Part shown: positions 28,721 to 39,679 of the stretch, in pieces
How positions within the stretch are numbered: position 1 is the stretch's first letter
Layout of the letters: each line of letters opens with the position of its first letter
DNA from: Giesbergeria sp.
GTDB taxonomy: Bacteria > Pseudomonadota > Gammaproteobacteria > Burkholderiales > Burkholderiaceae_C
DNA length: 44,208 nt
Reading direction: 5' to 3'
Assembly: GCA_017985015.1 (NCBI GenBank)
Contig: JAGNYI010000025.1
Span: 1-44,208, forward strand
Position numbers and translations under genes: made by a program
Notes under the pieces: generated by a model
What the model saw: the letters and a program-made list of their open reading frames with translations, nothing else
Told to the model about the DNA's origin: nothing
The model's database searches: none

Positions 28721-28739
28721 GCTCGCAGAATCTGCGAGC
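28721..28739. repeat. Perfect 9-base inverted repeat beside the terminator
   Basis: GCTCGCAGA and TCTGCGAGC flank a single central A. It lies between the lipoprotein stop codon and its terminator, so the transcript would carry a second tight stem-loop just before termination. Confidence 0.7.
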
Positions 28740-28754
28740 CTGTTCAAGAGCGAA

Positions 28755-29006
28755 TTACTTGGCTGCGGATGCAGCAGCAGTTGCGGCGCCGTCAGCAGCA
28801 GCCTTGTCCGCGTCGCCGACTTGAGGTGCGGCAGCCGAAGCAGCTGCTGCAGGTGCAGCGGCGGCAGGCTCAACAGCCGGTGCGGGCGTAGCGGCAGGCG
28901 CTTCCACAGGAGCGGGAGCGGGGGCAGGAGCGGGTTCTTCCTTCTTGCCACAAGCGGCCAGAGCAGCGGCGGCGATCAGCGAAGCGATAACGAAAGACTT
29001 ATTCAT
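28755..29006 (-). CDS. Small Ala/Pro-rich lipoprotein
   Basis: This 83-residue predicted lipoprotein has a signal peptide (MNKSFVIASLIAAAALAAC) with lipobox L-A-A-C19. A G-K-K-E-E segment after the cysteine favours outer-membrane sorting. The mature part is low-complexity Ala/Pro/Val ([16 protein letters not shown]...), ending in alternating Ala and charged residues. It has no fold-specific motif, so the function is unknown; such proteins may act as spacers in the periplasm. The ATG at 29006 has GAGGAG 7 bases upstream. It is transcribed alone, with a strong terminator after it. A TATAAT at 29130-29125 could be its -10, but no matching -35 is visible. Confidence 0.85.
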   Translation of the reverse strand: MNKSFVIASLIAAAALAACGKKEEPAPAPAPAPVEAPAATPAPAVEPAAAAPAAAASAAAPQVGDADKAAADGAATAAASAAK

Positions 29007-29293
29007 TGCAGTTCTCCTCAGGGGACAGTGATAGACAAGAAAATGCCAAAACGTCCAGCCTCTTGCAGCCCGGCTACGCTTTGGAAGAGCTTTTGCGAAA
29101 ACGCAAGATTTTACTCTGGCGCGGATTATAGGCAGCGTTTGTCAATTGTGGTTTTTACGAATAGGCAATCGAGAATTTTCCCGACCAAAAATTCGCATCC
29201 TATAACTTTTGCAGCTGCCAAGAGCCCGCCGACTTCCGGGCATCGGTACGCAACGCCGCAAGCACGAGACCGGTTGACACCGCCGACAATTTG

Positions 29294-29800
29294 CTACAAC
29301 CCCAAGGTGGTGGAGGCAAAACCCGGAGCGCTTTTGTTTTCAATCCACTCACGCAGCAGCTCTCGCGTGGCGACGCGGCGCCCCGCTTCGGCTCCCGCAA
29401 TGCCGACGCTGCGCACAGTATCAAGCCGCTGCATCACCCAGTCCGGGGACCATATCATGCTCGGTACATCCAGGGCGTCCGCGTTCGGACAGGCACGGCA
29501 CTGGATGATGTGGCCCCAGGTAGTACGCCACGCGACGAAACGAGGATGGCGGCGGACGACCTCATCGTAATTCTTGGCAAGGAGGGTGAGTTGCCTGCCG
29601 CCCCGCGCCCATGCATTGAGCGAATCGATCACAGCGCGTTCGCCCAGTGGCCAATCATAAAAACTGGCGTCGCTGAGGATCAGTTCGCGCCACCCTGCCT
29701 GTGCGGCGACGCCAAGGGCATCGCGCACCAGCTGAATAAAGTCGGCGCGGCCTTCAAACCGTCCCTCCAGAAGGGGGCCCGCCTGGCCAATTGTCTCCAT
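29294..29800 (-). CDS. Conserved hypothetical protein, 168 residues
   Basis: I do not recognise the family with certainty. The start at 29800 has AAGGAG 8 bases upstream; the frame stays open to 29914 but the extension is not convincing. The protein is soluble, with no signal peptide or membrane helix. Visible blocks are DFIQLVRDALGVAAQAGWRE, LILSDASFYDWPLGERAVID, LTLLAKNYDEVVRRHPRFVA, a WRTTWGHIIQCRACPNAD segment and a DWVMQRLDTVRS segment. The Asp/Trp pattern suggests a small alpha/beta domain, possibly of the phospholipase-D-like or DUF7931 type (weak recall). It is divergent from the SlyD-like gene across 143 bases. Confidence 0.75.
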   Translation of the reverse strand: METIGQAGPLLEGRFEGRADFIQLVRDALGVAAQAGWRELILSDASFYDWPLGERAVIDSLNAWARGGRQLTLLAKNYDEVVRRHPRFVAWRTTWGHIIQCRACPNADALDVPSMIWSPDWVMQRLDTVRSVGIAGAEAGRRVATRELLREWIENKSAPGFASTTLGL

Positions 29801-29943
29801 ACTGCCACTCCTTGGAACAACGCACTCCCATCGACAGCTCCCTGCAACCAACTTGTTGCACAGGGCCTTTTCGTGCCGATGCGAGAAAATTTCAAAAACA
29901 ACTGCCCTCAGCACGCTTGCTGGCGGAGTGCGAGAATTCTCCT

Positions 29944-30468
29944 ATGGAAATCACACAGCAATGCATCGTCGCCCTGACCTGGGTCCTGAAGGACACACTG
30001 GGAGAGGAACTCGACATCCTTGAAGAGCCCGTGGAATTTTTTGTCGGGGGCAACGATTTGCTGACCCGTGTCGAGGAGGCCCTGCAAGGCCACTCCGTCG
30101 GAGCACAGCTTGACCTACACCTCGAACCCGAAGAGGCCTTTGGTGAATTCGATGAGGAATTGTTGTTTCTGGAGGCCCTTGCCCTGTTCCCCGAAGGAAT
30201 TGAAGAAGGCATGAGTTTTGAGGGTACCGCCTTACCTGCGGGCGTCAGCCCGGAGGCGACGCGCGAAGGCCTGTACACCGTTTCACAGATTTATCCCGAC
30301 CATGTGGTGCTGGACGGAAACCACCCCCTGGCAGGCATTGCGTTGCGCCTGCATCTCGAGGTTTGCGACGTGCGCCCAGCGACCGAGGAAGAAATTTCCC
30401 GTGGCAGCGCCGGCACGGGGTTCTTTCAGGTACACCCACAGGCGCCCGGCGGTAGCAGCATCCACTGA
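29944..30468 (+). CDS. SlyD-like FKBP-type peptidyl-prolyl isomerase
   Basis: This cytosolic prolyl isomerase and chaperone has 174 residues. The fold order is that of SlyD: an opening beta segment (QCIVALTWVLKDTLGE), EEPVEFFVGGNDLLTRVEEALQG from the FKBP core, an inserted acidic flap domain (about 70-120), and the return motif VVLDGNHPLAGIALRLHLEV typical of SlyD/FkpB proteins. The His-rich metal tail of E. coli SlyD is absent, so nickel delivery is unlikely. The acidic flap (about residues 60-80, rich in Glu/Asp) is pronounced. The start at 29944 is chosen because it gives the family-like N-terminus; there is no strong ribosome site. It converges on the glycine-zipper gene. Confidence 0.88.
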   Translation: MEITQQCIVALTWVLKDTLGEELDILEEPVEFFVGGNDLLTRVEEALQGHSVGAQLDLHLEPEEAFGEFDEELLFLEALALFPEGIEEGMSFEGTALPAGVSPEATREGLYTVSQIYPDHVVLDGNHPLAGIALRLHLEVCDVRPATEEEISRGSAGTGFFQVHPQAPGGSSIH

Positions 30469-30503
30469 CGTGCCCGCTTCAATGGATCGTTACGGCAATC
30501 GGC

Positions 30504-30989
30504 TCAATAGCGCGAAATCTGGCCGTTGACAATGCGCACGCGGTCTCCCACGCGAAGGTCCCCGGGCGAACTGACGTCGTAGTCGCGCTGGCCACCTTGA
30601 TCGAGTCCAATCACGATGCGGTAGCCACCGGCGCCACCACCGTTATTGCGTTCTTCGATGGCATTGCCGGCGACAGCACCACCCACTACGCCAGCGGCTG
30701 TGGCGAGCGAGCGTCCACTTCCTCCGCCGATCTGGTGCCCCAACACGCCACCGACCACGGCGCCAATGACCGCACCGGCGCCTGACGTCCTGCCAGCACC
30801 TTGGCCTTGAAGCTGATAGACGTTCGTCACCCGGCCGTACTCCATGCCTCGCTCAGGCGACGAATACGCTCCTTGCTGGTATCCGCCGGAAGGGTAGTCC
30901 GAGCGAGGTGCTGCGCACGCGGCCAGGCTGGCGGCCAGAATTGCACTTGCGGTCACAAGGCCTGCGCGGTGCAAGCTGGAAATTTTCAT
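30504..30989 (-). CDS. Glycine-zipper 2TM outer-membrane lipoprotein
   Basis: This predicted lipoprotein has 161 residues, with the start at 30989 preceded by AGGAG. The signal peptide ends in lipobox L-A-A-C25. After a Tyr/Gly/Ser-rich stretch comes the glycine zipper (AGAVIGAVVGGVLGHQIGGG and ATAAGVVGGAVAGNAIEE, residues about 68-110), which can form a hairpin in a membrane. A C-terminal beta segment follows (YRIVIGLDQGGQRDYDV, then LRVGDRVRIVNGQISRY). This is the SlyB/PcP-like layout. Such proteins support outer-membrane integrity under stress; the precise role here is unknown. It lies downstream of dut on the same strand after 153 bases. Confidence 0.88.
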   Translation of the reverse strand: MKISSLHRAGLVTASAILAASLAACAAPRSDYPSGGYQQGAYSSPERGMEYGRVTNVYQLQGQGAGRTSGAGAVIGAVVGGVLGHQIGGGSGRSLATAAGVVGGAVAGNAIEERNNGGGAGGYRIVIGLDQGGQRDYDVSSPGDLRVGDRVRIVNGQISRY

Positions 30990-31142
30990 GGTTTTCTCCT
31001 GTTGATCTAAGCACACTCGACCCGAAAGCCAGTGCCTGATGAACACCCATTGAAACCGGAAATTTCGGCCCCGAATGAAGGGCGCAACAGGAGCGTGCTG
31101 TCAGCAAGGTGGCCGCCCAACTGCCAGTATTCGCCTACAGCG

Positions 31143-31589
31143 TCATCCCTGGCCCGTCGAACCGTAGCCGCCCTCGCCCCGCTCGCTGGGTGCAAACGCA
31201 GGAACCAAGTTGAACCGTGCCTGCACCACTGGCACCACCACCAGTTGTGCAAGCCGGTCCATCGGTGCGATCACAAAGGGCTCGGCGCTTCGGTTCCAGA
31301 CGCTGAGTTTCAGTTCGCCCTGGTAATCGCTGTCGATCAAACCCACCAGATTGCCCAGCACGATGCCATGCCGGTGACCCAATCCCGAGCGTGGAAGAAT
31401 CAGCGCCGCGTAACCGGCATCGGCCAGATGGATCGCGAAACCCGTGCCCACCATTTCGCAGGCGCCGGGCGCCAGGGTGAGCGCTGTGTCCAGGCAGGCC
31501 CGCAAATCGAGGCCAGCGCTGCCTGCAGTGGCATACGCAGGCAGTGCATCGGCCATGCGCGCGTCGAGGACCTTGATGTCAATATTCAT
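31143..31589 (-). CDS. dut: Deoxyuridine 5'-triphosphate nucleotidohydrolase (dUTPase)
   Basis: It hydrolyses dUTP to dUMP and pyrophosphate, keeping uracil out of DNA and feeding thymidylate synthesis. The 148 residues contain the five trimeric-dUTPase motifs in order: AGLDLRA (I), [11 protein letters not shown] (II), [10 protein letters not shown] with the catalytic Asp (III), [10 protein letters not shown] (IV) and [10 protein letters not shown] (V, the C-terminal arm that closes on the substrate). Its ATG overlaps the stop of an upstream membrane-protein gene by 4 bases (ATGA). With coaBC further upstream, this is the dfp-dut neighbourhood known from E. coli, with one extra gene inserted between them. 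Confidence 0.97.
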   Translation of the reverse strand: MNIDIKVLDARMADALPAYATAGSAGLDLRACLDTALTLAPGACEMVGTGFAIHLADAGYAALILPRSGLGHRHGIVLGNLVGLIDSDYQGELKLSVWNRSAEPFVIAPMDRLAQLVVVPVVQARFNLVPAFAPSERGEGGYGSTGQG

Positions 31590-32050
31590 TTCCGTGAAGC
31601 TTGGTTGGTTTTTTGCTGCGCCAGCGCCTGCAGTTCACGCCGCAGTGCAATAAGAGAGTTCTTCGGCGACGTCCCCGATGGGCGCGGTCCGCGCAACACG
31701 CCCTTCCAGCGGCCCACCAGCCACCAGGCTACAGCGGCTGCAGCAACCCCGAAGAGAGAACCCAACCCGGCAAGCGCAAGCAGTACCAACTGAGCAACAG
31801 CCAACAGGAAAAAACCCAGTTGCACCGAAGACAGAATGGCGACGGTCGGCGCCTTGAGCGCCTGCAGATCCGGCACGCCCTTGTCTGCGGCAACAGGTTT
31901 GGCACGGGCCATCATTTCGCCGACATGCGGGACCCGTCCGGGCTCTTCGGGCAAGGCCACCACGTGGGCGGCCGTCAGCCGATCAACGTAGCGCGCAAAG
32001 TCCCCATCTTTGGGGGCATCCCACTCGGGCTTGGTAGCGGACGGATTCAT
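31586..32050 (-). CDS. Small membrane protein between coaBC and dut
   Basis: The 154-residue protein is not a family I recognise. A soluble N-terminal half contains [20 protein letters not shown] and [14 protein letters not shown]. Two predicted helices (about 69-88 [20 protein letters not shown] and 90-110 [20 protein letters not shown]) are followed by a basic C-terminal tail (RGPRPSG..., [18 protein letters not shown]). A strong ribosome site (GTAGGAGGGAAG) precedes the ATG. It is 29 bases downstream of coaBC and overlaps dut by 4 bases, so it is co-transcribed with pantothenate/CoA and nucleotide genes. No function can be assigned from sequence. Confidence 0.8.
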   Translation of the reverse strand: MNPSATKPEWDAPKDGDFARYVDRLTAAHVVALPEEPGRVPHVGEMMARAKPVAADKGVPDLQALKAPTVAILSSVQLGFFLLAVAQLVLLALAGLGSLFGVAAAAVAWWLVGRWKGVLRGPRPSGTSPKNSLIALRRELQALAQQKTNQASRK

Positions 32051-32079
32051 GGCTTCCCTCCTACGAAGGTTTTCGCGTT

Positions 32080-33291
32080 CTAAGAACTTCTGGCGGCAAT
32101 CCGCGCGACCAGCTGCTGCGCCAGTACGCGCTTGCTGGCGCGCGGCAGTTCGCTGTGGCCCTGCGCGTCCACCAACAGCAAGGCGTTGTCGTCCTGCCCG
32201 AAGGTGGCCGGGCCGATATTGCCCACCAGCAGCGGCACGCCCTTGCGTGCGCGCTTGGCGGTAGCGTGCGCGAGCAGGTCGTGGCTCTCGGCGGCAAAAC
32301 CCACGCAGTACAGCGCGCCGCTGCGGGCACGTTCCGAATGCGCAACCGTAGCCAGAATGTCGGGATTTTCGGCAAAGGCGAGCGTGGGCGTGGCGCCGCT
32401 GCCGTCCTTCTTGACTTTTTCTTGCGAGGCGCTGGCGGGGCGCCAGTCAGCCACCGCAGCAGTCGCTACAAAAATAGTAGCATTCTGCGCAAGCGGAATC
32501 ACCGCGTCGTACATATTCTGTGCCGAAACCACATTGATGCGCCGCACGCCGCGCGGCGTGGGCAAGGACACCGGCCCTGCCACCAGCGTCACGTCGGCGC
32601 CCGCCTCGCGGGCCGCCCGGGCAATGGCAAAACCCATCTTGCCGCTCGAATGGTTGGTGATGCCGCGCACCGGGTCGATGGCCTCAAACGTGGGGCCGGC
32701 GGTGACGAGCACTTTTTGCCCGGCCAGCAACTTGGGCTGGAAAAAAGTCACGACCTCTTCCAGAAGTTCCTGGGGTTCCAGCATGCGGCCATCGCCTGTC
32801 TCGCCGCAGGCCTGGTCACCGCTGCCCACGCCCAGCACCACGGCGCCATCTTGCTGCACCTGCGCAAGGTTGCGCTGCGTGGCGGGGTTCGCCCACATTT
32901 CTCGGTTCATCGCTGGGGCCACCAGCAGCGGTACGCGCCCCACGGGCCGTGCCAGGCACATCAGCGCCAGCAGATCATCGGCCGCTCCGTGCGCCAACTT
33001 GACAATGAAATCTGCACTGCAGGGCGCGACGACGATGGCGTCGGCCTCGCGACTGAGGTTGATGTGCGGCATGTTGTTGTCCGCCCGCGCGTCCCACTGC
33101 GAGGTGAACACCGGGCGGTTGCTCAGCGCCTGCATGGTGACGGGCGTGATGAACTGCTCGGCCGCCTGCGTCATCACCACTTGCACGGTGGCGCCGGCCT
33201 TGACGAGGGCGCGGCAAAACTCGGCCGCCTTGTAGCAAGCGATGCCACCCGAGAGCCCAAGGACGATGTGTTTGCCAGCCAGATCGGTCAT
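32080..33291 (-). CDS. coaBC: Bifunctional phosphopantothenoylcysteine decarboxylase / phosphopantothenate-cysteine ligase
   Basis: This bifunctional coenzyme A biosynthesis enzyme has 403 residues. The N-terminal CoaC flavoprotein half (about 1-190) has [13 protein letters not shown], the active-site His in [10 protein letters not shown], and the PAMN substrate clamp. The conserved cysteine lid region is near [15 protein letters not shown]. The C-terminal CoaB half opens with [20 protein letters not shown] and continues with [12 protein letters not shown] and [11 protein letters not shown]. Both halves look complete. It heads a three-gene unit with a membrane protein and dut. It is divergent from pyrG across 99 bases. 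Confidence 0.97.
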   Translation of the reverse strand: MTDLAGKHIVLGLSGGIACYKAAEFCRALVKAGATVQVVMTQAAEQFITPVTMQALSNRPVFTSQWDARADNNMPHINLSREADAIVVAPCSADFIVKLAHGAADDLLALMCLARPVGRVPLLVAPAMNREMWANPATQRNLAQVQQDGAVVLGVGSGDQACGETGDGRMLEPQELLEEVVTFFQPKLLAGQKVLVTAGPTFEAIDPVRGITNHSSGKMGFAIARAAREAGADVTLVAGPVSLPTPRGVRRINVVSAQNMYDAVIPLAQNATIFVATAAVADWRPASASQEKVKKDGSGATPTLAFAENPDILATVAHSERARSGALYCVGFAAESHDLLAHATAKRARKGVPLLVGNIGPATFGQDDNALLLVDAQGHSELPRASKRVLAQQLVARIAARSS

Positions 33292-33358
33292 GGCGGCAAT
33301 GTAGCAGAGGGTCTGGCGGCGCCAGCCGCGCTAGGCCCAGTGCCTGGTGCCCGATGCC

Positions 33359-35939
<2,581 letters not shown>

Positions 35940-35941
35940 GC

Positions 35942-36232
35942 ATGGCCAGTGGATACATCATTGCCAACGTGCGCGTCACCAACCCGGCGCAGTACGAGGA
36001 ATACAAAAAGTGGTCCACCGCAGCCTTTGCGGCGCACAAGGCAGAGATCTGCGTGCGTGGCGGTCAGGTGGAAGTGATGGAGGGCGACTGGCAGCCCGAC
36101 CGCGTGGTGATTGCCAAGTTCGAGAGTTTCGACGCTGCCAAGGCCTTCTACCATTCCCCCGAATACGGCAAGGCCCGCGCTGCGCGCGAAGGCGCGGCCA
36201 TCATGCGCCTGGTGTGCGTGGAAGGCCTGTGA
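35942..36232 (+). CDS. DUF1330-family protein
   Basis: This 96-residue cytosolic protein starts 2 bases after the kdsA stop. It is a small alpha/beta fold of the dimeric ferredoxin-like (Dabb/ABM) class: ASGYIIANVRVTNPAQYEEY at the N-terminus, VRGGQVEVMEGDW in the middle, RVVIAKFESFDAAKAFYHSP and EYGKARAAREGAA towards the end. Typical DUF1330 residues (Y-x-x-Y, G-x-W/E, F-x-S-x-x-A) are visible. The biochemical function is unknown. Its position between kdsA and eno suggests co-transcription; the repeat copy D separates it from eno. Confidence 0.88.
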   Translation: MASGYIIANVRVTNPAQYEEYKKWSTAAFAAHKAEICVRGGQVEVMEGDWQPDRVVIAKFESFDAAKAFYHSPEYGKARAAREGAAIMRLVCVEGL

Positions 36233-36247
36233 TTCGCTCTGAATAAA

Positions 36248-36290
36248 ATAGCTGCCTGCGCATATCCAATAAGCGCTGGAAGCCAATTTT
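36248..36290 (+). repeat. Dispersed hairpin repeat, copy D (before eno)
   Basis: ATAGCT (36248-36253) is followed after exactly 17 bases by AAGCGCT (36271-36277) and ggaAGCCAATTTT. GCGC blocks at both ends of the spacer can pair around ATATCCAATAA. It lies between the DUF1330 stop and the eno start, 55 bases before the ATG. Confidence 0.75.
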
Positions 36291-36327
36291 GCTTGAATTT
36301 TGCGCCCTGGTGCGCACCCCGGATTGA

Positions 36328-37629
<1,302 letters not shown>

Positions 37630-37656
37630 AGCCCGCCTCCGGTCGCAGCGCACGCC

Positions 37657-37932
37657 ATGGGTTCACGCATCGTCACTGTGGTGCTGCTTGCGCTGCTGGC
37701 TGCGGTGCAGGGGCAGTTGTGGCTGGGCCGGGGCAGCCTGCCGCGTGTCAACGCCATGCAGCAGCAATTGCGCAACCAAAACGATGCCAACGACGCGGCC
37801 CAGGAGGCCAACCAGCGCCTGGCGTCCGAGGTGCAGGACCTGCGCGAAGGCCTGGACATGGTGGAAGAAAAAGCCCGCAGCGAGCTCGGCATGGTCAAAC
37901 CCGACGAGATCTTCGTGCAGTACCTGCCGTAA
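37657..37932 (+). CDS. ftsB: Cell division protein FtsB
   Basis: This short septum protein (91 residues) forms a complex with FtsQ and FtsL. A single N-terminal helix (RIVTVVLLALLAAVQGQLWL) anchors it in the inner membrane. A coiled coil follows (about 35-75), rich in Gln, Asn and Glu with heptad leucines (MQQQLRNQNDANDAAQEANQ), and the protein ends in the family tail RSELGMVKPDEIFVQYLP. It lies 27 bases after eno, the eno-ftsB neighbourhood common in proteobacteria. Length and tail agree with the family. Confidence 0.93.
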   Translation: MGSRIVTVVLLALLAAVQGQLWLGRGSLPRVNAMQQQLRNQNDANDAAQEANQRLASEVQDLREGLDMVEEKARSELGMVKPDEIFVQYLP

Positions 37933-37989
37933 CCCGCCAGCAGCCAGATCCAACCAGCAGGTGGTGTGCGCCAACCCGCACACTTGAAA

Positions 37990-38034
37990 CTTTCACGGCG
38001 CCGTCACAGCGCTGACATGGACGCTGCCTAAATT
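37990..38034 (+). promoter_or_regulatory. Candidate Pho box (three phased heptamers) and -10 before olsB
   Basis: Three heptamers occur at an exact 11-base period: CTTTCAC (37990-37996), CCGTCAC (38001-38007) and CTGACAT (38012-38018). Each matches the PhoB half-site CTGTCAY at six of seven positions. Ten bases after the last comes TAAATT (38029-38034), a fair -10, so a PhoB dimer would replace a -35, as in known Pho promoters. The spacers (GGCG, AGCG) are GC-rich rather than AT-rich, which lowers the score. Regulation of olsBA by phosphate is inferred. Confidence 0.58.
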
Positions 38035-38062
38035 GTGTTTCAGAGTAACTCTGGAACACACA

Positions 38063-38818
38063 ATGACCACTGCCTCCACCAGCGTCCGTATCGCGGCGCG
38101 TTCTGTCCATCGCAACATGTCGGTGGGCCTGGCCCAAACCCCGCGCGAAATTCTGGAAGCGCAAAAGCTGCGCTACAGCGTGTTCGCAGGCGAGCTCGGC
38201 GCCCGGCTGCGCACCCGCATCCCGCAGGTTGATCAAGACATCTTCGACCCCTATTGCGAGCACCTGGTGGTGCGCGACGAAAATACCGGAGCGGTGGTCG
38301 GCACCTACCGCATCCTGTCGCCCGCGCAGGCCGTCAAGATTGGCGGCTACTACTCGGAAGGCGAGTTTGACCTCACACGTCTGCAGCACCTGCGTCCGCG
38401 GATGGTGGAGATCGGGCGGTCTTGTGTGCACGCCGATTACCGCAGCGGCGCCACCATCACCCTGCTGTGGGCGGGCCTGGCGCGCTACATGCTGCAGCAC
38501 CGCTACGACTACCTGATAGGCTGCGCGAGCATGAGCATGGCAGATGGTGGGCATGCCGCCGCCAGCGTCTACCGGGGGTTGCATGAGCACATGAGCCCGC
38601 TGGAATACCGTGTGTTTCCCCGTTGCCGGCTATCGCTGGAGGCATTGGACCAAGACTTGCCCGCTACGCTGCCGCCGCTCATCAAGGGCTATCTGCGCGC
38701 GGGCGCCTGGGTATGTGGAGACCCCGCCTGGGACCCTGATTTCAACACCGCCGACCTGCCCCTCCTGATGCCGATCGCGCGCCTGGACAGCCGCTACGCC
38801 AAACACTTCCTTGGATGA
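38063..38818 (+). CDS. olsB: OlsB-like acyl-ACP-dependent N-acyltransferase (ornithine lipid synthesis)
   Basis: It is predicted to transfer a 3-hydroxyacyl group from acyl carrier protein to ornithine, forming lyso-ornithine lipid. The 251-residue protein is of the GNAT-like hemolysin/OlsB type: LAQTPREILEAQKLRYSVFA near the N-terminus, DIFDPYCEHLVVRDENTGAV, VGTYRILSP, the EIGRSCVHADYRSGATI core and LIGCASM. The ATG at 38063 is preferred; only a weak ribosome site (GGAA) is present. The olsA stop-start overlap downstream (ATGA) shows that the two enzymes are made together. Ornithine lipids replace phospholipids when phosphate is scarce in several bacteria, and the upstream Pho-box-like array fits that role. 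Confidence 0.88.
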   Translation: MTTASTSVRIAARSVHRNMSVGLAQTPREILEAQKLRYSVFAGELGARLRTRIPQVDQDIFDPYCEHLVVRDENTGAVVGTYRILSPAQAVKIGGYYSEGEFDLTRLQHLRPRMVEIGRSCVHADYRSGATITLLWAGLARYMLQHRYDYLIGCASMSMADGGHAAASVYRGLHEHMSPLEYRVFPRCRLSLEALDQDLPATLPPLIKGYLRAGAWVCGDPAWDPDFNTADLPLLMPIARLDSRYAKHFLG

Positions 38819-39657
38819 ACCCGCCAATCCACGTGAATGAGATGCCAGCCCCGCGCGCACTACAGGCGCTGCGCTGCGTGCGGCTGGGCCTGCACCTGTT
38901 GTGGGGGGCGGCCACCATTGCCAGCGTTTACCCACTTGCCAGCACATCGGTGCGTCTGCAACTCAAGCGCCGTTGGTCGCGCCAGTTGCTGCGCATGCTG
39001 GGGATCCGGCTGGACGTGTGCTGGGACAACGCGCCAGCAGGCAGTCTGGTGGTGGCCAACCATGTGTCGTGGCTGGACATCTATGCCCTCAATGCCACGC
39101 ATGCGATGGCCTTCGTGGCCAAGTCGGACGTGCGCGCCTGGCCCTTGGTCGGCTGGCTTGCAGCGCGTACGGACACTGTTTTCCTGCGACGCGGCCTGCG
39201 TGCCGACGCACGCGACGCCAACGCCCGCATTGCGGCCCTGCTGCTGGCCGGCCAGGACGTAGCCGTGTTTCCAGAAGGCACCACCACCGATGGCAGCACG
39301 CTACTGGACTTTCATGCCGCCCTGCTGCAGCCGGCAATCGCCGCCGGTCGCCCCATCCAACCCGTAGCCATCACTTACCGCGACCGCCATGGCCGGCGCA
39401 ACTGTGCAGCCGCGTATGCGGGGGATACGAGCCTGCGTGAGTGCCTGGCGGCGATCCTCGCCTGCCGCGGCCTTGTCGTTCGCGTCAGAGCGGCGCCGCC
39501 GCTGTCGACCCAGTCTGGGCACCGGCGAGTGCTGGCGCTGGCCGCGCGCCAAGCCGTGGCTGCACACATGGAGCTTCCGCCCCACCAGCAACCAAACCAG
39601 CCGCACCGGATGCCCGCTGGCGAGCACACTCTCCAAGCTGACGTCGCTACCACCTGA
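38815..39657 (+). CDS. olsA: OlsA-like 1-acyl-glycerol-phosphate-type acyltransferase (ornithine lipid synthesis)
   Basis: It is predicted to O-acylate lyso-ornithine lipid to the finished ornithine lipid; some homologues also work on lysophosphatidic acid. The 280-residue protein is of the PlsC family: the catalytic H-x4-D motif NHVSWLD (H83, D88), an FLRRG-type block (residues 123-127) and FPEGTTTDG (152-160). An N-terminal helix (about 22-42) probably anchors it at the membrane. A Gln/Pro/His-rich tail after about residue 250 is not part of the family core. It overlaps olsB by 4 bases. It could instead be a plain PlsC, but the OlsB partner argues for ornithine lipid. Confidence 0.85.
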   Translation: MNPPIHVNEMPAPRALQALRCVRLGLHLLWGAATIASVYPLASTSVRLQLKRRWSRQLLRMLGIRLDVCWDNAPAGSLVVANHVSWLDIYALNATHAMAFVAKSDVRAWPLVGWLAARTDTVFLRRGLRADARDANARIAALLLAGQDVAVFPEGTTTDGSTLLDFHAALLQPAIAAGRPIQPVAITYRDRHGRRNCAAAYAGDTSLRECLAAILACRGLVVRVRAAPPLSTQSGHRRVLALAARQAVAAHMELPPHQQPNQPHRMPAGEHTLQADVATT

Positions 39658-39679
39658 GTCGCATGCGTTCCTGCGCTGC

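Noticed and set aside
29125-29145. TTGACA and TATAAT before the small lipoprotein gene (minus strand)
   Set aside because: Both hexamers are perfect but only 9 bases apart, too close for a sigma-70 promoter. TATAAT may still act with a different -35.
29274-29300. TTGACA / TACAAC pair on the plus strand
   Set aside because: The spacing is 15 bases and no plus-strand gene starts for over 600 bases.
32465-32495. AT-rich stretch with a small palindrome in coaBC resembling half of the dispersed repeat
   Set aside because: It lacks the AAGCGCT block at the 17-base distance, and the encoded residues ([13 protein letters not shown]) are the normal CoaB motif, so it is not counted as a copy.
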